Notes under the pieces: generated by a model
Seen by the model: the letters and a program-made list of their open reading frames with translations, nothing else
What the model was told of the DNA's origin: nothing
Database searches by the model: none
From: Herbiconiux flava
GTDB taxonomy: Bacteria; Actinomycetota; Actinomycetes; Actinomycetales; Microbacteriaceae
Direction: 5' to 3'
NCBI RefSeq assembly: GCF_013409865.1
Contig: NZ_JACCBM010000001.1
Coordinates: 2,604,001-2,668,000 of the forward strand
Length of the DNA stretch: 64,000 nt
Program-made: the position numbers and the translations under genes
Part shown: piece by piece, positions 22,274-30,240 of the stretch
How the letters are laid out: every line of letters starts with the position of its first letter
How positions within the stretch are numbered: position 1 is the stretch's first letter

Positions 22274-23793
22274 CGCCCCACCACCACCTTCGCGCCGACC
22301 TTCAGTCGGGCGTCGTCGCTGCGAACCTCGGCGTAGCCACCGGCGGCGAGCCCGGTAGTGACGGTCACGAGCTCGGTCGTGGGTGGGGCATCCGGATGCT
22401 CGACCGCCAGCTCGACGCGGCTCTCCCCGCCCGGCCCGGCGCTCAGCGCGGCCACCGGGACCGCCAGCACGGCACCCGAGGTGGCCTCGACGGGGACGTC
22501 CACGCGCACGTTGCTCCCCCGCAGTCGCTCGGCGACGTCGGGATCCGGCGTGCCCGGATCGAGCCGCAGCTCGTACGACTTCGCCGCCTTCGACCCCTCG
22601 GCCGGCTTCTTCGACGTGATCGAGGTCACGGTGGCCGGGCGCTCGGTGCCGTCGGCCGCGGTGTAGCTGGCAGCCATCCCCGGCTTGACGAGCGCGGCGT
22701 CCTGCTCGGTCAGCGTGCCGACGAGGTCGAGGGCGGCTCCGGAGACGCTCATCGTCGAGCCCTTGACGATCTCGCCGCGGACGGCCTGCACGCTGTCCAC
22801 GCGACGCGGAAGAGTGGGCAGGTAGACGATCTCGGCGGCCGGGAGTGCCGTCAGGGCATCCGTCTCGGCCTCGGCGCGATCCCGCTGGGCGTCGGCGAGC
22901 TGCTCGAGGGCGGAGTCGACCGCGGAGCTCTCGGCCCCCGTGTCGCCGGGAGTCGTCGCGGCGTCGCGCCGGGCCACGGCCAGCGCGAGCTCGTCGCGCA
23001 GGCGGTCGACGGCGATCTGTGGCTCTCCGGAGGCCGCTGCCGCGTCGAGCGAGCGCTGCGCCTCCCGCACGGCGTTCTCGGCCTCGAGCTGCTGGGCGGC
23101 CGGTGCCGGGGACGCGGCACGGGCCAGCGCGGCGCGCGCCTGGCCGACGGCCGCCTCGGCGGCGCGCTCTGCGGCCCGGGCCGAGCGGAGCGTCGCGTCG
23201 ACCTCGGGCGACGGCGGTGGCGGGGCGTAGCCCGCCCGGCGGTACAGCTCGTCGACAGCGGCTGCCGTCGACGCGTCGTAGCCTGACGACGTCGTGTCTC
23301 CCGCGTCGATCCCGAGCCCGGCCAGCGCAGCCTTCAGCTGCAGTACGTCGGGCCCGGACAGGCCCGCTCGCAGGGTGCGGTACGCCGGCAGAGCCCCGGG
23401 GAGCGCGAGCACCGGCCGTCCGGCGACCTCGAGGGCGACTCCCCCGGCGGTGATCTCGGCGCCCGCCTCGGGAACGTGACCCGTCACGACCGCCGGACCG
23501 CTGAGGCCGGAGGTGTCGATGGTCACGTCGACGGCGTCGGCGAAGCCCACGTCGGCCCGGGCCGTGACCCGGTTCTCGATGACGCGCTCCTCGACCGGGG
23601 CGAGGATCGGCCCGGCCTCGGGTGCGGTCGCCCGGGCGGCGAGGTCGGCGGGAGACACGATCAACCGCGCCACGGCGACTCCGGCGACGAGGGAAAGCAG
23701 GGCCACGGCCGCCAGCATGAGCACCAGTCTCGGCCCGCGCAGGGCCCGGCGGGCTCGCCTCGGGCGCGCCGGAGCCGCCTCAGCGCTGGTCAC
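22270..23793 (-). CDS. Membrane-fusion adaptor with peptidoglycan-binding domain
   Basis: A 507-residue HlyD/MacA-like adaptor. One membrane anchor lies at about residues 24-46. A peptidoglycan-binding-1 repeat follows (LSGPDVLQLKAALAGLGID and YDASTAAAVDELYRRAGY, about 148-192). Then comes a long Ala/Glu/Arg coiled coil (about 200-310), and barrel segments such as GLAAGGYAEVRSDDARLKVG end the protein. The GTG at 23793 is preferred because earlier starts lie inside the lipoprotein gene; it overlaps that stop by 14 bases. In Gram-positive bacteria such adaptors link a MacB-type pump to the wall. Confidence 0.83.
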   Translation of the reverse strand: MTSAEAAPARPRRARRALRGPRLVLMLAAVALLSLVAGVAVARLIVSPADLAARATAPEAGPILAPVEERVIENRVTARADVGFADAVDVTIDTSGLSGPAVVTGHVPEAGAEITAGGVALEVAGRPVLALPGALPAYRTLRAGLSGPDVLQLKAALAGLGIDAGDTTSSGYDASTAAAVDELYRRAGYAPPPPSPEVDATLRSARAAERAAEAAVGQARAALARAASPAPAAQQLEAENAVREAQRSLDAAAASGEPQIAVDRLRDELALAVARRDAATTPGDTGAESSAVDSALEQLADAQRDRAEAETDALTALPAAEIVYLPTLPRRVDSVQAVRGEIVKGSTMSVSGAALDLVGTLTEQDAALVKPGMAASYTAADGTERPATVTSITSKKPAEGSKAAKSYELRLDPGTPDPDVAERLRGSNVRVDVPVEATSGAVLAVPVAALSAGPGGESRVELAVEHPDAPPTTELVTVTTGLAAGGYAEVRSDDARLKVGAKVVVGR

Positions 23794-24775
23794 GTGCCGC
23801 CACCAGGGCATCGAGCGCCGCCCGGTTCCGGTCGACGAACTCCTGGTCGAGGCGCTGCTGCTCCGCGGCGAGCAGGTCGTCGTAGGCGGTCGACGCCGCG
23901 CAGTCGAGGTCGGCGACCGCGACGGCGATCTCCTCCTCCTGCAGGGCGTCGAGTGCCGCCTGGTCGACATCCGCCCCGGCTGCGCCGTCGGCCGGCGGTT
24001 CGCCGGGCCGGGCGAGGGCGCCGTAGCGATCGGAGAAGTCGGTCATCGGGTCGGCCCTGTGCGCGTAGCCCGGGTGCCCGGCCGTGGCGAGGCAGTCGCT
24101 CCACCGCCTCTCTGCGGCGACCACCGCATCCGCCGACGCCGCCTTCTCGGGCAGGGAGTCCAGTTCGTCGATGAGGCCCTGGGCCTCGGGGTCGGCCGAG
24201 GCGGCCCCGGCGGCGAGATCGGCCTCGTGGGCGGCCGCACCCAGGCAGCCGGCCTTCGTCCAGTCCCACTCGGTCGGTGCCGTCGGCCCTTCCACCGGCG
24301 CGCCGTAGAGCGCCGCCTCCCAGGCGGCCCGCTCGCCGTCGCTCAACGTGGCGAGGTAGTCGGCGTTGGGATCGACGACCTCCGTGCCCTCGTCTCCGGC
24401 CGCCGGGGCGAACGGGTTGCTGACGACGCCGTAGCCGTACTGCTCGGCGAACGCGCGTGTGCCCCACTCGACGCCGCCTTCACCGTCGGCCTGCACGCTG
24501 ATGCCGGAACCCGGGTCGGGCTGGTACGGGAAGCCCTGCTCCTTCATGCAGGCGGCGGCCGCGTTCTGCATGGTGTCGTTCCGGGCCGCCAGCTCCTCGT
24601 CGGAGCTGCCCCCGTAGAGGGCGTCGACGTACGGGGCGAGCGGCGAGTCGGGCGTCGGAGCCGCCGCCGGGGCCCCGCCGGAACAGGCCGCCAGTGCGAG
24701 TGCCGGCGCCAGTGCCATGACGGCGAACAGCGGCGCCGCGCCGAGAGTCCGGATCCGAATCGGGCTGATGTCCAT
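23780..24775 (-). CDS. Lipoprotein of unknown function
   Basis: A 331-residue protein with a lipoprotein signal: a basic start, a hydrophobic core and LALAAC with Cys31. The mature part is acidic and helical and contains repeated Trp/Ala/Asp segments, plus Cys residues in AACMKEQGFPYQPD, KAGCLG, SDCLATAGHPGY and DLDCAAST that could form disulfides. A strong AGGAGG site precedes the ATG. It leads the adaptor-ATPase-permease operon, so it may be a partner or substrate of that pump. Processing would need the prolipoprotein pathway (lnt is in this window). Family not recognised. Confidence 0.8.
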   Translation of the reverse strand: MDISPIRIRTLGAAPLFAVMALAPALALAACSGGAPAAAPTPDSPLAPYVDALYGGSSDEELAARNDTMQNAAAACMKEQGFPYQPDPGSGISVQADGEGGVEWGTRAFAEQYGYGVVSNPFAPAAGDEGTEVVDPNADYLATLSDGERAAWEAALYGAPVEGPTAPTEWDWTKAGCLGAAAHEADLAAGAASADPEAQGLIDELDSLPEKAASADAVVAAERRWSDCLATAGHPGYAHRADPMTDFSDRYGALARPGEPPADGAAGADVDQAALDALQEEEIAVAVADLDCAASTAYDDLLAAEQQRLDQEFVDRNRAALDALVAARDQR

Positions 24776-24875
24776 GGTTCCTCCTAAGCTGATGAATGCT
24801 CAGGTCCACGGTAGACGAGCGGCGGGTCCCACGATGCGGCTCTCGGGGGACTCCCATCGCACGCCAAGGGTCCGC

Positions 24876-24881
24876 TAGATT
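24876..24881 (+). promoter_or_regulatory. Candidate -10 for HdeD gene
   Basis: TAGATT lies 46 bases before the ATG at 24928; the intervening leader ends with a GAGGGGGA ribosome site. The -35 is weak. On the opposite strand of this gap TACCGT (near 24815) may serve the lipoprotein operon. Confidence 0.35.
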
Positions 24882-24927
24882 TGCCGCAGGCGCGTCGGGA
24901 GTGCGCGCATCGACGAGGGGGATCATC

Positions 24928-25533
24928 ATGACCGCACCGACCACCGCCGGCCCCACCGGCTTCCTGCTCTTCCCGGGCGACATCAGCGGCGGCGTCGCGA
25001 AATGGCTGAAGATCGGCCTGTGGGTGCGCGCCGTGCTCTCGGTCGTGCTCGGCATCGTCGTGCTGGTGCTGGCCTTCAACAACCCCGACGCCATCGTCTA
25101 CACGATCGCGCTGCTGTTCGCGATCTACTTCTGGATCATCGGCCTCATGCGCATCGTGCAGGGCATCGTCAGCACGGGCATGACGGGCGGCATCCGGGCG
25201 CTCGGGATCATCCTCGGTGTGCTGCTGATCGTCGCCGGCGTCGTCGCCATCCGCAACCCGGTCGTCTCGCTGGTCGCGCTCGCCTTCGTGATCGGCTTCT
25301 CCTGGATCATCGAGGGCACCCTCGCCGTGATGGAGACCGCGAAGGACTCCTCGCAGTGGTTCGGCACGATCCTCGGCGTGATCTCGGTCGTCGCCGGCAT
25401 CATCGTGATCTTCCTGCCGCTGGAGTCGATCGGCATCCTGGTGCTGTTCACGGGCATCAGCCTGATCATCACGGGCGTCTTCGCCGCCATCACGGCGATC
25501 ACGCTCGGCAAGGCGCCGAAGGCCGTGCGCTAG
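24928..25533 (+). CDS. HdeD family (DUF308) membrane protein
   Basis: A 201-residue protein with six membrane helices arranged as three repeated hairpins, each with a glycine-rich motif (VVLGIVVLVLAFNNPDAIVY, IILGVLLIVAGVVAIRNP, ILGVISVVAGIIVIFLPLES). This repeat is the HdeD/DUF308 pattern. E. coli HdeD is linked to acid resistance, but actinobacterial members have no proven role. The ATG at 24928 has GAGGGGGA upstream and gives the family length. It stands alone, divergent from the lipoprotein operon. Confidence 0.88.
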   Translation: MTAPTTAGPTGFLLFPGDISGGVAKWLKIGLWVRAVLSVVLGIVVLVLAFNNPDAIVYTIALLFAIYFWIIGLMRIVQGIVSTGMTGGIRALGIILGVLLIVAGVVAIRNPVVSLVALAFVIGFSWIIEGTLAVMETAKDSSQWFGTILGVISVVAGIIVIFLPLESIGILVLFTGISLIITGVFAAITAITLGKAPKAVR

Positions 25534-25593
25534 CCACGCTGAAGACCGTTCGCAGAGCACCGAAGGCGCCGAGCAGAACCGCGTCCCGCCGGG

Positions 25594-26070
25594 CTACGCG
25601 AGCCGCGCCACCAGCGCCGCGAGCCCGGCGGGCTCCACCGCGTCCGTCGTCGCGGCCAGCTCCGACGGCGCGAACCACCGCCACTGCTCGACGTCGACGC
25701 GCTCGTCGTCGGTCCAGTTGGTGTCGACCGGCTCGAACCGCTCGGTGCGCAGCCGATACCACTCCTCGTGATACGAGCGGCGGATGCCCTCGGCCGGCTC
25801 CCCCACGAAGTCGTGCGCCCACACGGGGTCGCCCAGCTCCGCCTCGGAGACCACGAGTCCCGTCTCCTCGAACAGCTCGCGCACGGCCGCCTCGGCGTGG
25901 GTCTCCCCCGGTTCGAGATGGCCGCCCGGCGTCAGCCAGCGGGTGGGGTTCGCGGGAGCATCCGCCCTCGTGAAGAACAGCAGGGCCGCACCCTCGGCGT
26001 CGGTCACGAGCACCCGCGACTTCAGGATGACCGTGCCCGCCGGCACCGCCGCATCGGCTGCCCCGCCCAC
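25594..26070 (-). CDS. NUDIX hydrolase
   Basis: A 158-residue NUDIX enzyme. The box reads GGHLEPGETHAEAAVRELFE then ETG (about residues 48-70), with the catalytic REL-EE glutamates intact. A C-terminal DERVDVEQWRWFAPSEL helix matches the actinobacterial NUDIX group that acts on nucleoside diphosphate derivatives. The GTG at 26070 lies two bases after the SDR stop, so the pair is cotranscribed and probably coupled. The actual substrate is unknown. Confidence 0.9.
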   Translation of the reverse strand: MGGAADAAVPAGTVILKSRVLVTDAEGAALLFFTRADAPANPTRWLTPGGHLEPGETHAEAAVRELFEETGLVVSEAELGDPVWAHDFVGEPAEGIRRSYHEEWYRLRTERFEPVDTNWTDDERVDVEQWRWFAPSELAATTDAVEPAGLAALVARLA

Positions 26071-26072
26071 GC

Positions 26073-26843
26073 TCAGACCCCGTTCTGCTCGAAGTCGCTG
26101 ACGTCGCCGACGAGGCGGGTGTGGTCGGCCGGGATCGGCTCGACGGCGGCCGCTGCCACCTCGGCGGCGAACTCGCTGACGTTGTAGAGGCGTCCGGCGG
26201 CCTCCTTGCGGGCGCCGATCGCGCCGGGGTTCATGCGCTCGAGCAGGGTGGCCGTGATGGTGCCCTCGATCATGTCGCCCGAGACGACGACGAACTCGAC
26301 GCCCGCCTCGTCCAGGCGCGGGATGAGGTCGCGCAGCGCGTCCTCGCCGGCGCGCTTGGAGAGGGCGACCTGCTCGTACTCGGGCATGGTCGGCGTGGTG
26401 CGGATGAAGTGCGCCTGGTGGCTCGTGACGAACACGACGCGCGAGCCGGGGGCGAGCAGCGGCAGCGCCGAGGTCAGCACGCTGACCTGGGCGTCGCGGT
26501 TCAGGCTCATGGCGTAGTCCTCGGCCATGCCGCTCTCCATGCCGCCCGAGGCGTTCAGCACCAGGATGTCGAGCCCGCCGAGCTCGGCCTGCACCTGGTC
26601 GAACAGGCCGGCGACCGACTCGGGGTCGGTGAGGTCGGCCCCGGCGACGATCGCGGTGCCGCCGCTCTCGCGGATGGAGTTCGCGAGCTTCACCGCGCGC
26701 GCCTCCTTGTTGCGGTAGTTGATGACGACCGAGGCGCCCGCCTCGGCGAAGTAGCCGAGGGTGTCGGCGCCGATGCCGCGGGACGATCCGGTGACGAGAA
26801 CGCGCTTGCCGTCGAGCGATCCGGGGGCGAGGGGGTTGGACAC
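26073..26843 (-). CDS. SDR family protein with altered catalytic tyrosine
   Basis: A 256-residue short-chain dehydrogenase fold. The cofactor site is VLVTGSSRGIGADTLGYF (residues 15-32), then DLTD and LVLNASGG (NNAG-equivalent, about 95-102). Ser in VFVTSHQ occupies the usual position. Where YxxSK is expected the sequence reads VALSK, so the catalytic tyrosine appears to be valine; the nearest tyrosine is three residues earlier (PEYEQ). NADP binding is plausible, but ordinary SDR chemistry may be lost or shifted. The GTG has AAGGAG upstream. It is followed by a NUDIX gene. Confidence 0.85.
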   Translation of the reverse strand: MSNPLAPGSLDGKRVLVTGSSRGIGADTLGYFAEAGASVVINYRNKEARAVKLANSIRESGGTAIVAGADLTDPESVAGLFDQVQAELGGLDILVLNASGGMESGMAEDYAMSLNRDAQVSVLTSALPLLAPGSRVVFVTSHQAHFIRTTPTMPEYEQVALSKRAGEDALRDLIPRLDEAGVEFVVVSGDMIEGTITATLLERMNPGAIGARKEAAGRLYNVSEFAAEVAAAAVEPIPADHTRLVGDVSDFEQNGV

Positions 26844-26982
26844 GGGGACTCCTTGGAACTCGGGGTGGCGAACCCGTCGAGACTACCAACTCGGCGTGCA
26901 CCCGACCCGATGTCGGCGCCGCCTGATAGCGTCGGAGGTACCGATCGAGACCGCACAGGTCGCACACGGGAGGAGACCGCAG

Positions 26983-27507
26983 ATGCTCGAATTCCTCGAC
27001 AGCTATGCCTGGATCGTTTGGCTGGGCCTCATCCTGCTGTTCATCGTGATCGAGATGTTCACCCTCGAGTTCACCTTCCTGATGATCGCCATCGGCAGCC
27101 TGGGCGGCCTGATCGCCGGGGTGCTCGGCGCTCCGTGGTGGGCGCAGATCGTGGTCGCGGCGGCGGTCTCGCTGCTGCTCCTGCTGACACTCCGTCCCCC
27201 GCTGCTCAAGCGATTGAAGCGCGGCGGCGACCCGGCGAAGAGCAACGTCGACGCCCTGCTCGGCCTCGAGGGCTACGTGCTCGACCGTCTCACGCCGACC
27301 GCCGGCCACGTCAAGCTCTCCAACGGAGACACCTGGACCGCGAGGGTCTCCCCCCTCGTCGAGCAGCGCGAGCTCGAGCGGGGCGAGCGCGTGCTCGTCA
27401 CCGCCATCGACGGGGCCACCGCCATGGTGGTGCCGGCCTCGCCCGCCGCTCCCCTCACTCCCCCCGACGGGCTCGCGCCCGGCAACCGGAAGGAACCGAC
27501 ACCGTGA
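26983..27507 (+). CDS. NfeD-like membrane protein
   Basis: A 174-residue NfeD short-form protein. Three membrane helices (WIVWLGLILLFIVIEMF, TFLMIAIGSLGGLIAGVLG, IVVAAAVSLLLLLTL) are followed by an OB-fold domain (about residues 95-155, GLEGYVLDRLTPTAGHVKL and GERVLVTAIDGATAMVV). NfeD proteins work with SPFH/stomatin proteins in membrane microdomains. AGGAGACC precedes the ATG, and the stop overlaps the SPFH start (GTGA), matching the classic nfeD-stomatin pair. Confidence 0.9.
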   Translation: MLEFLDSYAWIVWLGLILLFIVIEMFTLEFTFLMIAIGSLGGLIAGVLGAPWWAQIVVAAAVSLLLLLTLRPPLLKRLKRGGDPAKSNVDALLGLEGYVLDRLTPTAGHVKLSNGDTWTARVSPLVEQRELERGERVLVTAIDGATAMVVPASPAAPLTPPDGLAPGNRKEPTP

Positions 27508-28811
27508 ACGACACCGTGGGTCAGATCGTGCTGTTCGTCGTCATCGCGATCGTCGTCGTCTTCGCCCTGGTGGTGCTGGCACGCTCCGTGCGCATCATCC
27601 CCCAGGCGCGGGCCGGCGTGGTCGAGCGGCTGGGGCGTTACCACAAGACCCTCTTGCCCGGCCTGAACATCCTGGTGCCCTTCATCGACCGGCTGCGGCC
27701 GCTGATCGACCTGCGCGAGCAGGTCGTCTCCTTCCCGCCCCAGCCGGTGATCACCGAAGACAACCTCGTGGTCTCGATCGACACGGTCGTCTTCTTCCAG
27801 GTGACGGATGCGCGGGCGGCGACCTATGAGATCGCGAACTACCTCGGCGCCGTCGAGCAGCTCGCCACCACCACCCTCCGCAACGTCGTGGGTGGCCTGA
27901 ACCTCGAGGAGGCGCTCACCAGCCGCGACGAGATCAACGGCCAGCTGCGCATCGTGCTCGACGAGGCGACCGGCAAGTGGGGCATCCGGGTGTCGCGCGT
28001 GGAGCTCAAGGCGATCGACCCGCCGGCGTCGATCCAGGACTCGATGGAGAAGCAGATGCGCGCGGAGCGGGAGCGCCGCGCCGTCATCCTCACGGCCGAG
28101 GGAACGAAGCAGTCCGCCATCCTCGAGGCGGAGGGTTCGCGGCAGTCGCAGATCCTCCGGGCCGAGGGTGACGCCAAGGCGCAGGTGCTGCGGGCGCAGG
28201 GTGAGGCCGAGGCCATCACCACCGTGTTCGGCGCCATCCACCGCGGCGAGCCCGACAACATGCTGCTCGCCTACCAGTACCTGCAGACCCTGCCGAAGCT
28301 CGCCGAGGGCAGCGCGAACAAGCTCTGGGTCATCCCGAGCGAGCTGACCGAGGCGCTGAAGGGCATCGGTCAGGCGTTCGGCGACAAGGGCGCATCCGTC
28401 GCGGCCGGTGTCGGCGGCGGTCAGCGCTCAGGCCCGAGCGAGGCGGCGAAGAACGGCGGGCTGACGGATGGCGGCACCGTGTCCTCGGCGCTGCTGGATG
28501 CCCAGGCCGCCGTGCGCGACGCCACCGCGGCCGCGCGGAGCGCCGCCGACGCGACCGCGGCCGGTCGCCCCGCCGGTGCAGGCATCGGCGACGGCAGCGG
28601 CACGGGCGACAGCGCTCCGGGTGGTGGCACTCCGGATGGCGGCGCACCGAGCGGCGGCACTCTCGGCGGTGCCGACTCGGGCGGCATAGGCACGGGCGGA
28701 ATCGGCTCCGGCGACAGCAGCGGCGCAGGCGCGCACGCCGCAGGGGAGTCGGGCGACGCCGGTACCGGTACGGGCGGCGAAGCCGGGGATGCCGGCACGG
28801 CCGGGCGCTAG
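27504..28811 (+). CDS. SPFH/stomatin-family protein with long glycine-rich tail
   Basis: A 435-residue band-7 protein. An N-terminal membrane helix (about residues 5-28) precedes IIPQARAGVVERLGRYHKTL and the SPFH domain to about residue 190. A coiled coil of repeated AEG units follows (LTAEGTKQSAILEAEGSRQS, RAEGDAKAQVLRAQGEAEA). AYQYLQTLPKLAEG and NKLWVIPSEL close the conserved part near residue 290. The remaining 145 residues are Gly/Ala/Thr/Asp low complexity, unusual for the family. It scaffolds membrane microdomains with NfeD and may control proteolysis. Confidence 0.9.
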   Translation: MNDTVGQIVLFVVIAIVVVFALVVLARSVRIIPQARAGVVERLGRYHKTLLPGLNILVPFIDRLRPLIDLREQVVSFPPQPVITEDNLVVSIDTVVFFQVTDARAATYEIANYLGAVEQLATTTLRNVVGGLNLEEALTSRDEINGQLRIVLDEATGKWGIRVSRVELKAIDPPASIQDSMEKQMRAERERRAVILTAEGTKQSAILEAEGSRQSQILRAEGDAKAQVLRAQGEAEAITTVFGAIHRGEPDNMLLAYQYLQTLPKLAEGSANKLWVIPSELTEALKGIGQAFGDKGASVAAGVGGGQRSGPSEAAKNGGLTDGGTVSSALLDAQAAVRDATAAARSAADATAAGRPAGAGIGDGSGTGDSAPGGGTPDGGAPSGGTLGGADSGGIGTGGIGSGDSSGAGAHAAGESGDAGTGTGGEAGDAGTAGR

Positions 28812-29604
28812 CCGGGCGGAGCGGCGCGCGGCGGCCCGGAGCGGCTACTTCGCGGGGCCGCTCCCCCGGGTGCTCGCTCACCGCGGGCTCGCCGTGGATG
28901 CGCCCGAGAACACACTGGCCGCCTTCGAGGCGGCCGTCGCCGCCGGGGCGGAGTACCTCGAGACCGACGTGCACGCCACGGCCGACGGCATCGCGGTGGC
29001 CGCGCACGACCCCACCCTCGACCGCATAGCGGGGCGCGACGAGGACATCGCCGCCCTGACCCTCGAGCAGCTCGGCACCATCGACCTCGGCGGCGAGCAG
29101 CGCTTCTCCAGCCTCGCCGAGCTGCTGGTGGCGCTGCCGGCGAGCCGCTTCAACATCGACGTCAAGGCCGAAGCGGCGGCGGCACCGGCCGCGGCGGCGA
29201 TCGAGGCCGCCGGCGCACACGACCGGGTGCTGCTGACCTCGTTCTCGGCGAAGCGGCGCCGCTCGGCGAGCGTGCTGCTGCCGAGGGTCGCGACCTCGGC
29301 GTCGGCGCAGGAGTTCGTCCCCGCGCTGGTGGCCGCGAAACTCGGCCTCACTCCGCTGGCGCGGCTGTTCCTGCGGCGGGTCGACGCGGTGCAGATCCCC
29401 CGCCGCATCGGGCGGATCGAGACGGTCACCGCGCGGACGGTGCGGCGACTGCAGGCCGCAGGCGTCGAGGTGCACGTCTGGACGATCAACGACGTCGACG
29501 AGGCCCGACTGCTGCTCGGGCGCGGCGTCGACGGCATCGTCACCGACCGGGTCGACCTGATGCTGCCGCTGGCAGCCGAGTTCCGCCGCCGGGCGGCGGG
29601 CTGA
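28789..29604 (+). CDS. Glycerophosphodiester phosphodiesterase
   Basis: A 271-residue GDPD-fold enzyme. VLAHRGLAVDAPENTLAAF (about residues 28-46) carries the catalytic His and the Glu ligand. YLETDVHATADGIAVAAHDP (about 55-74) gives the metal-binding Glu/Asp and second His. The C-terminal barrel includes HVWTINDVDEARLLLGRGVD then GIVTDR. It hydrolyses glycerophosphodiesters to glycerol-3-phosphate and an alcohol. The ATG at 28789 lies inside the SPFH gene (23-base overlap); a GTG at 28869 just before LAHRG is a shorter alternative. Confidence 0.9.
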   Translation: MPARPGASRAERRAAARSGYFAGPLPRVLAHRGLAVDAPENTLAAFEAAVAAGAEYLETDVHATADGIAVAAHDPTLDRIAGRDEDIAALTLEQLGTIDLGGEQRFSSLAELLVALPASRFNIDVKAEAAAAPAAAAIEAAGAHDRVLLTSFSAKRRRSASVLLPRVATSASAQEFVPALVAAKLGLTPLARLFLRRVDAVQIPRRIGRIETVTARTVRRLQAAGVEVHVWTINDVDEARLLLGRGVDGIVTDRVDLMLPLAAEFRRRAAG

Positions 29605-29711
29605 GAGCGACGGCGGTCGTGCATCCGCTCGCCCGACACGCCCGAGCTGCACTGGCCCCCGAAAGGGGAATGGCGCTCTTGACTGGGAGACGTCTGGCAA
29701 TACCCGGCTCC

Positions 29712-29743
29712 GGAAAGGATTCCGCCTCGCACGCCGTTATAAC
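29712..29743 (+). promoter_or_regulatory. Candidate SigR/SigH-like rbpA promoter
   Basis: GGAAA (29712-29716), 19 bases, then GTT (29736-29738) approaches the thiol-oxidative-stress consensus GGAAT-N18/19-GTT. The rbpA gene of Streptomyces coelicolor is a known SigR target. The same stretch contains TATAAC (29738-29743), which could instead be a housekeeping -10. Confidence 0.4.
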
Positions 29744-29772
29744 GAATAAGCAACGCGAGAGGAGACCACACA

Positions 29773-30138
29773 ATGGCAGATCGCAGTTTGCGCGGAATGC
29801 GTCTGGGCGCACAAAGCCTGCAGAGCGAAGAGGGCGTCGTATTCTCGCCCCGATCGACGTACACGTACCGCTGCGCGACATGTGGCCGTGACACCGACAT
29901 GGTGTTCTCGGCCGAGGCGGAGGCCCCCGAGAGCTGGGAATGCAAGTTCTGCAGCCACGAGGCCACGCTGATGGTGGGTTCGGAACCCGTCGTCATCGAC
30001 CACAGCGACGCGAAGATCCCGCGCTCTCACTGGGACATGCTGCTCGAACGGCGCACGCGCGCCGAGCTCGAGGAGCTGCTCGAGGAGCGCCTGCAGTACC
30101 TGCGCGCCCGCCGCGGCACGCAGAAGATCGGCGCCTAG
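29773..30138 (+). CDS. rbpA: RNA polymerase-binding protein RbpA
   Basis: A 121-residue actinobacterial RbpA. The N-terminal RSLRGMRLGAQSLQSEEGVV is followed by a zinc-ribbon-like core with Cys34-x2-Cys37 (YRCATCG) and Cys57-x2-Cys60 (ECKFCS). A basic linker leads to the sigma-interacting domain (RSHWDMLLERRTRAELEELL, about residues 81-100). RbpA binds group 1/2 sigma factors and stabilises the open promoter complex. GAGGAG precedes the ATG. It converges with lnt, with a terminator between them. Confidence 0.97.
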   Translation: MADRSLRGMRLGAQSLQSEEGVVFSPRSTYTYRCATCGRDTDMVFSAEAEAPESWECKFCSHEATLMVGSEPVVIDHSDAKIPRSHWDMLLERRTRAELEELLEERLQYLRARRGTQKIGA

Positions 30139-30174
30139 CCCCGCGACCCCGCGGGCACCTCGCCCGCACGCACG

Positions 30175-30208
30175 AACGCCGCTCGGCAGAAGCCCGGGCG
30201 GCGTTTCT
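30175..30208 (+). terminator. Terminator after rbpA
   Basis: AACGCCGC (30175-30182) pairs with GCGGCGTT (30198-30205) around a GC-rich loop, followed by TCTGT. On the other strand the hairpin is also A/T-flanked, so it may serve convergent lnt as well. Confidence 0.6.
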
Positions 30209-30240
30209 GTGCCCGGGAACCCGCCCGCCGGTGGGAGCGC

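Noticed and set aside
26121..27503. N-terminal extension joined to the SPFH protein (896-codon frame)
   Set aside because: The extra part is antisense to the SDR gene and out of frame with NfeD; the GTGA overlap and membrane helix identify the SPFH start at 27504.
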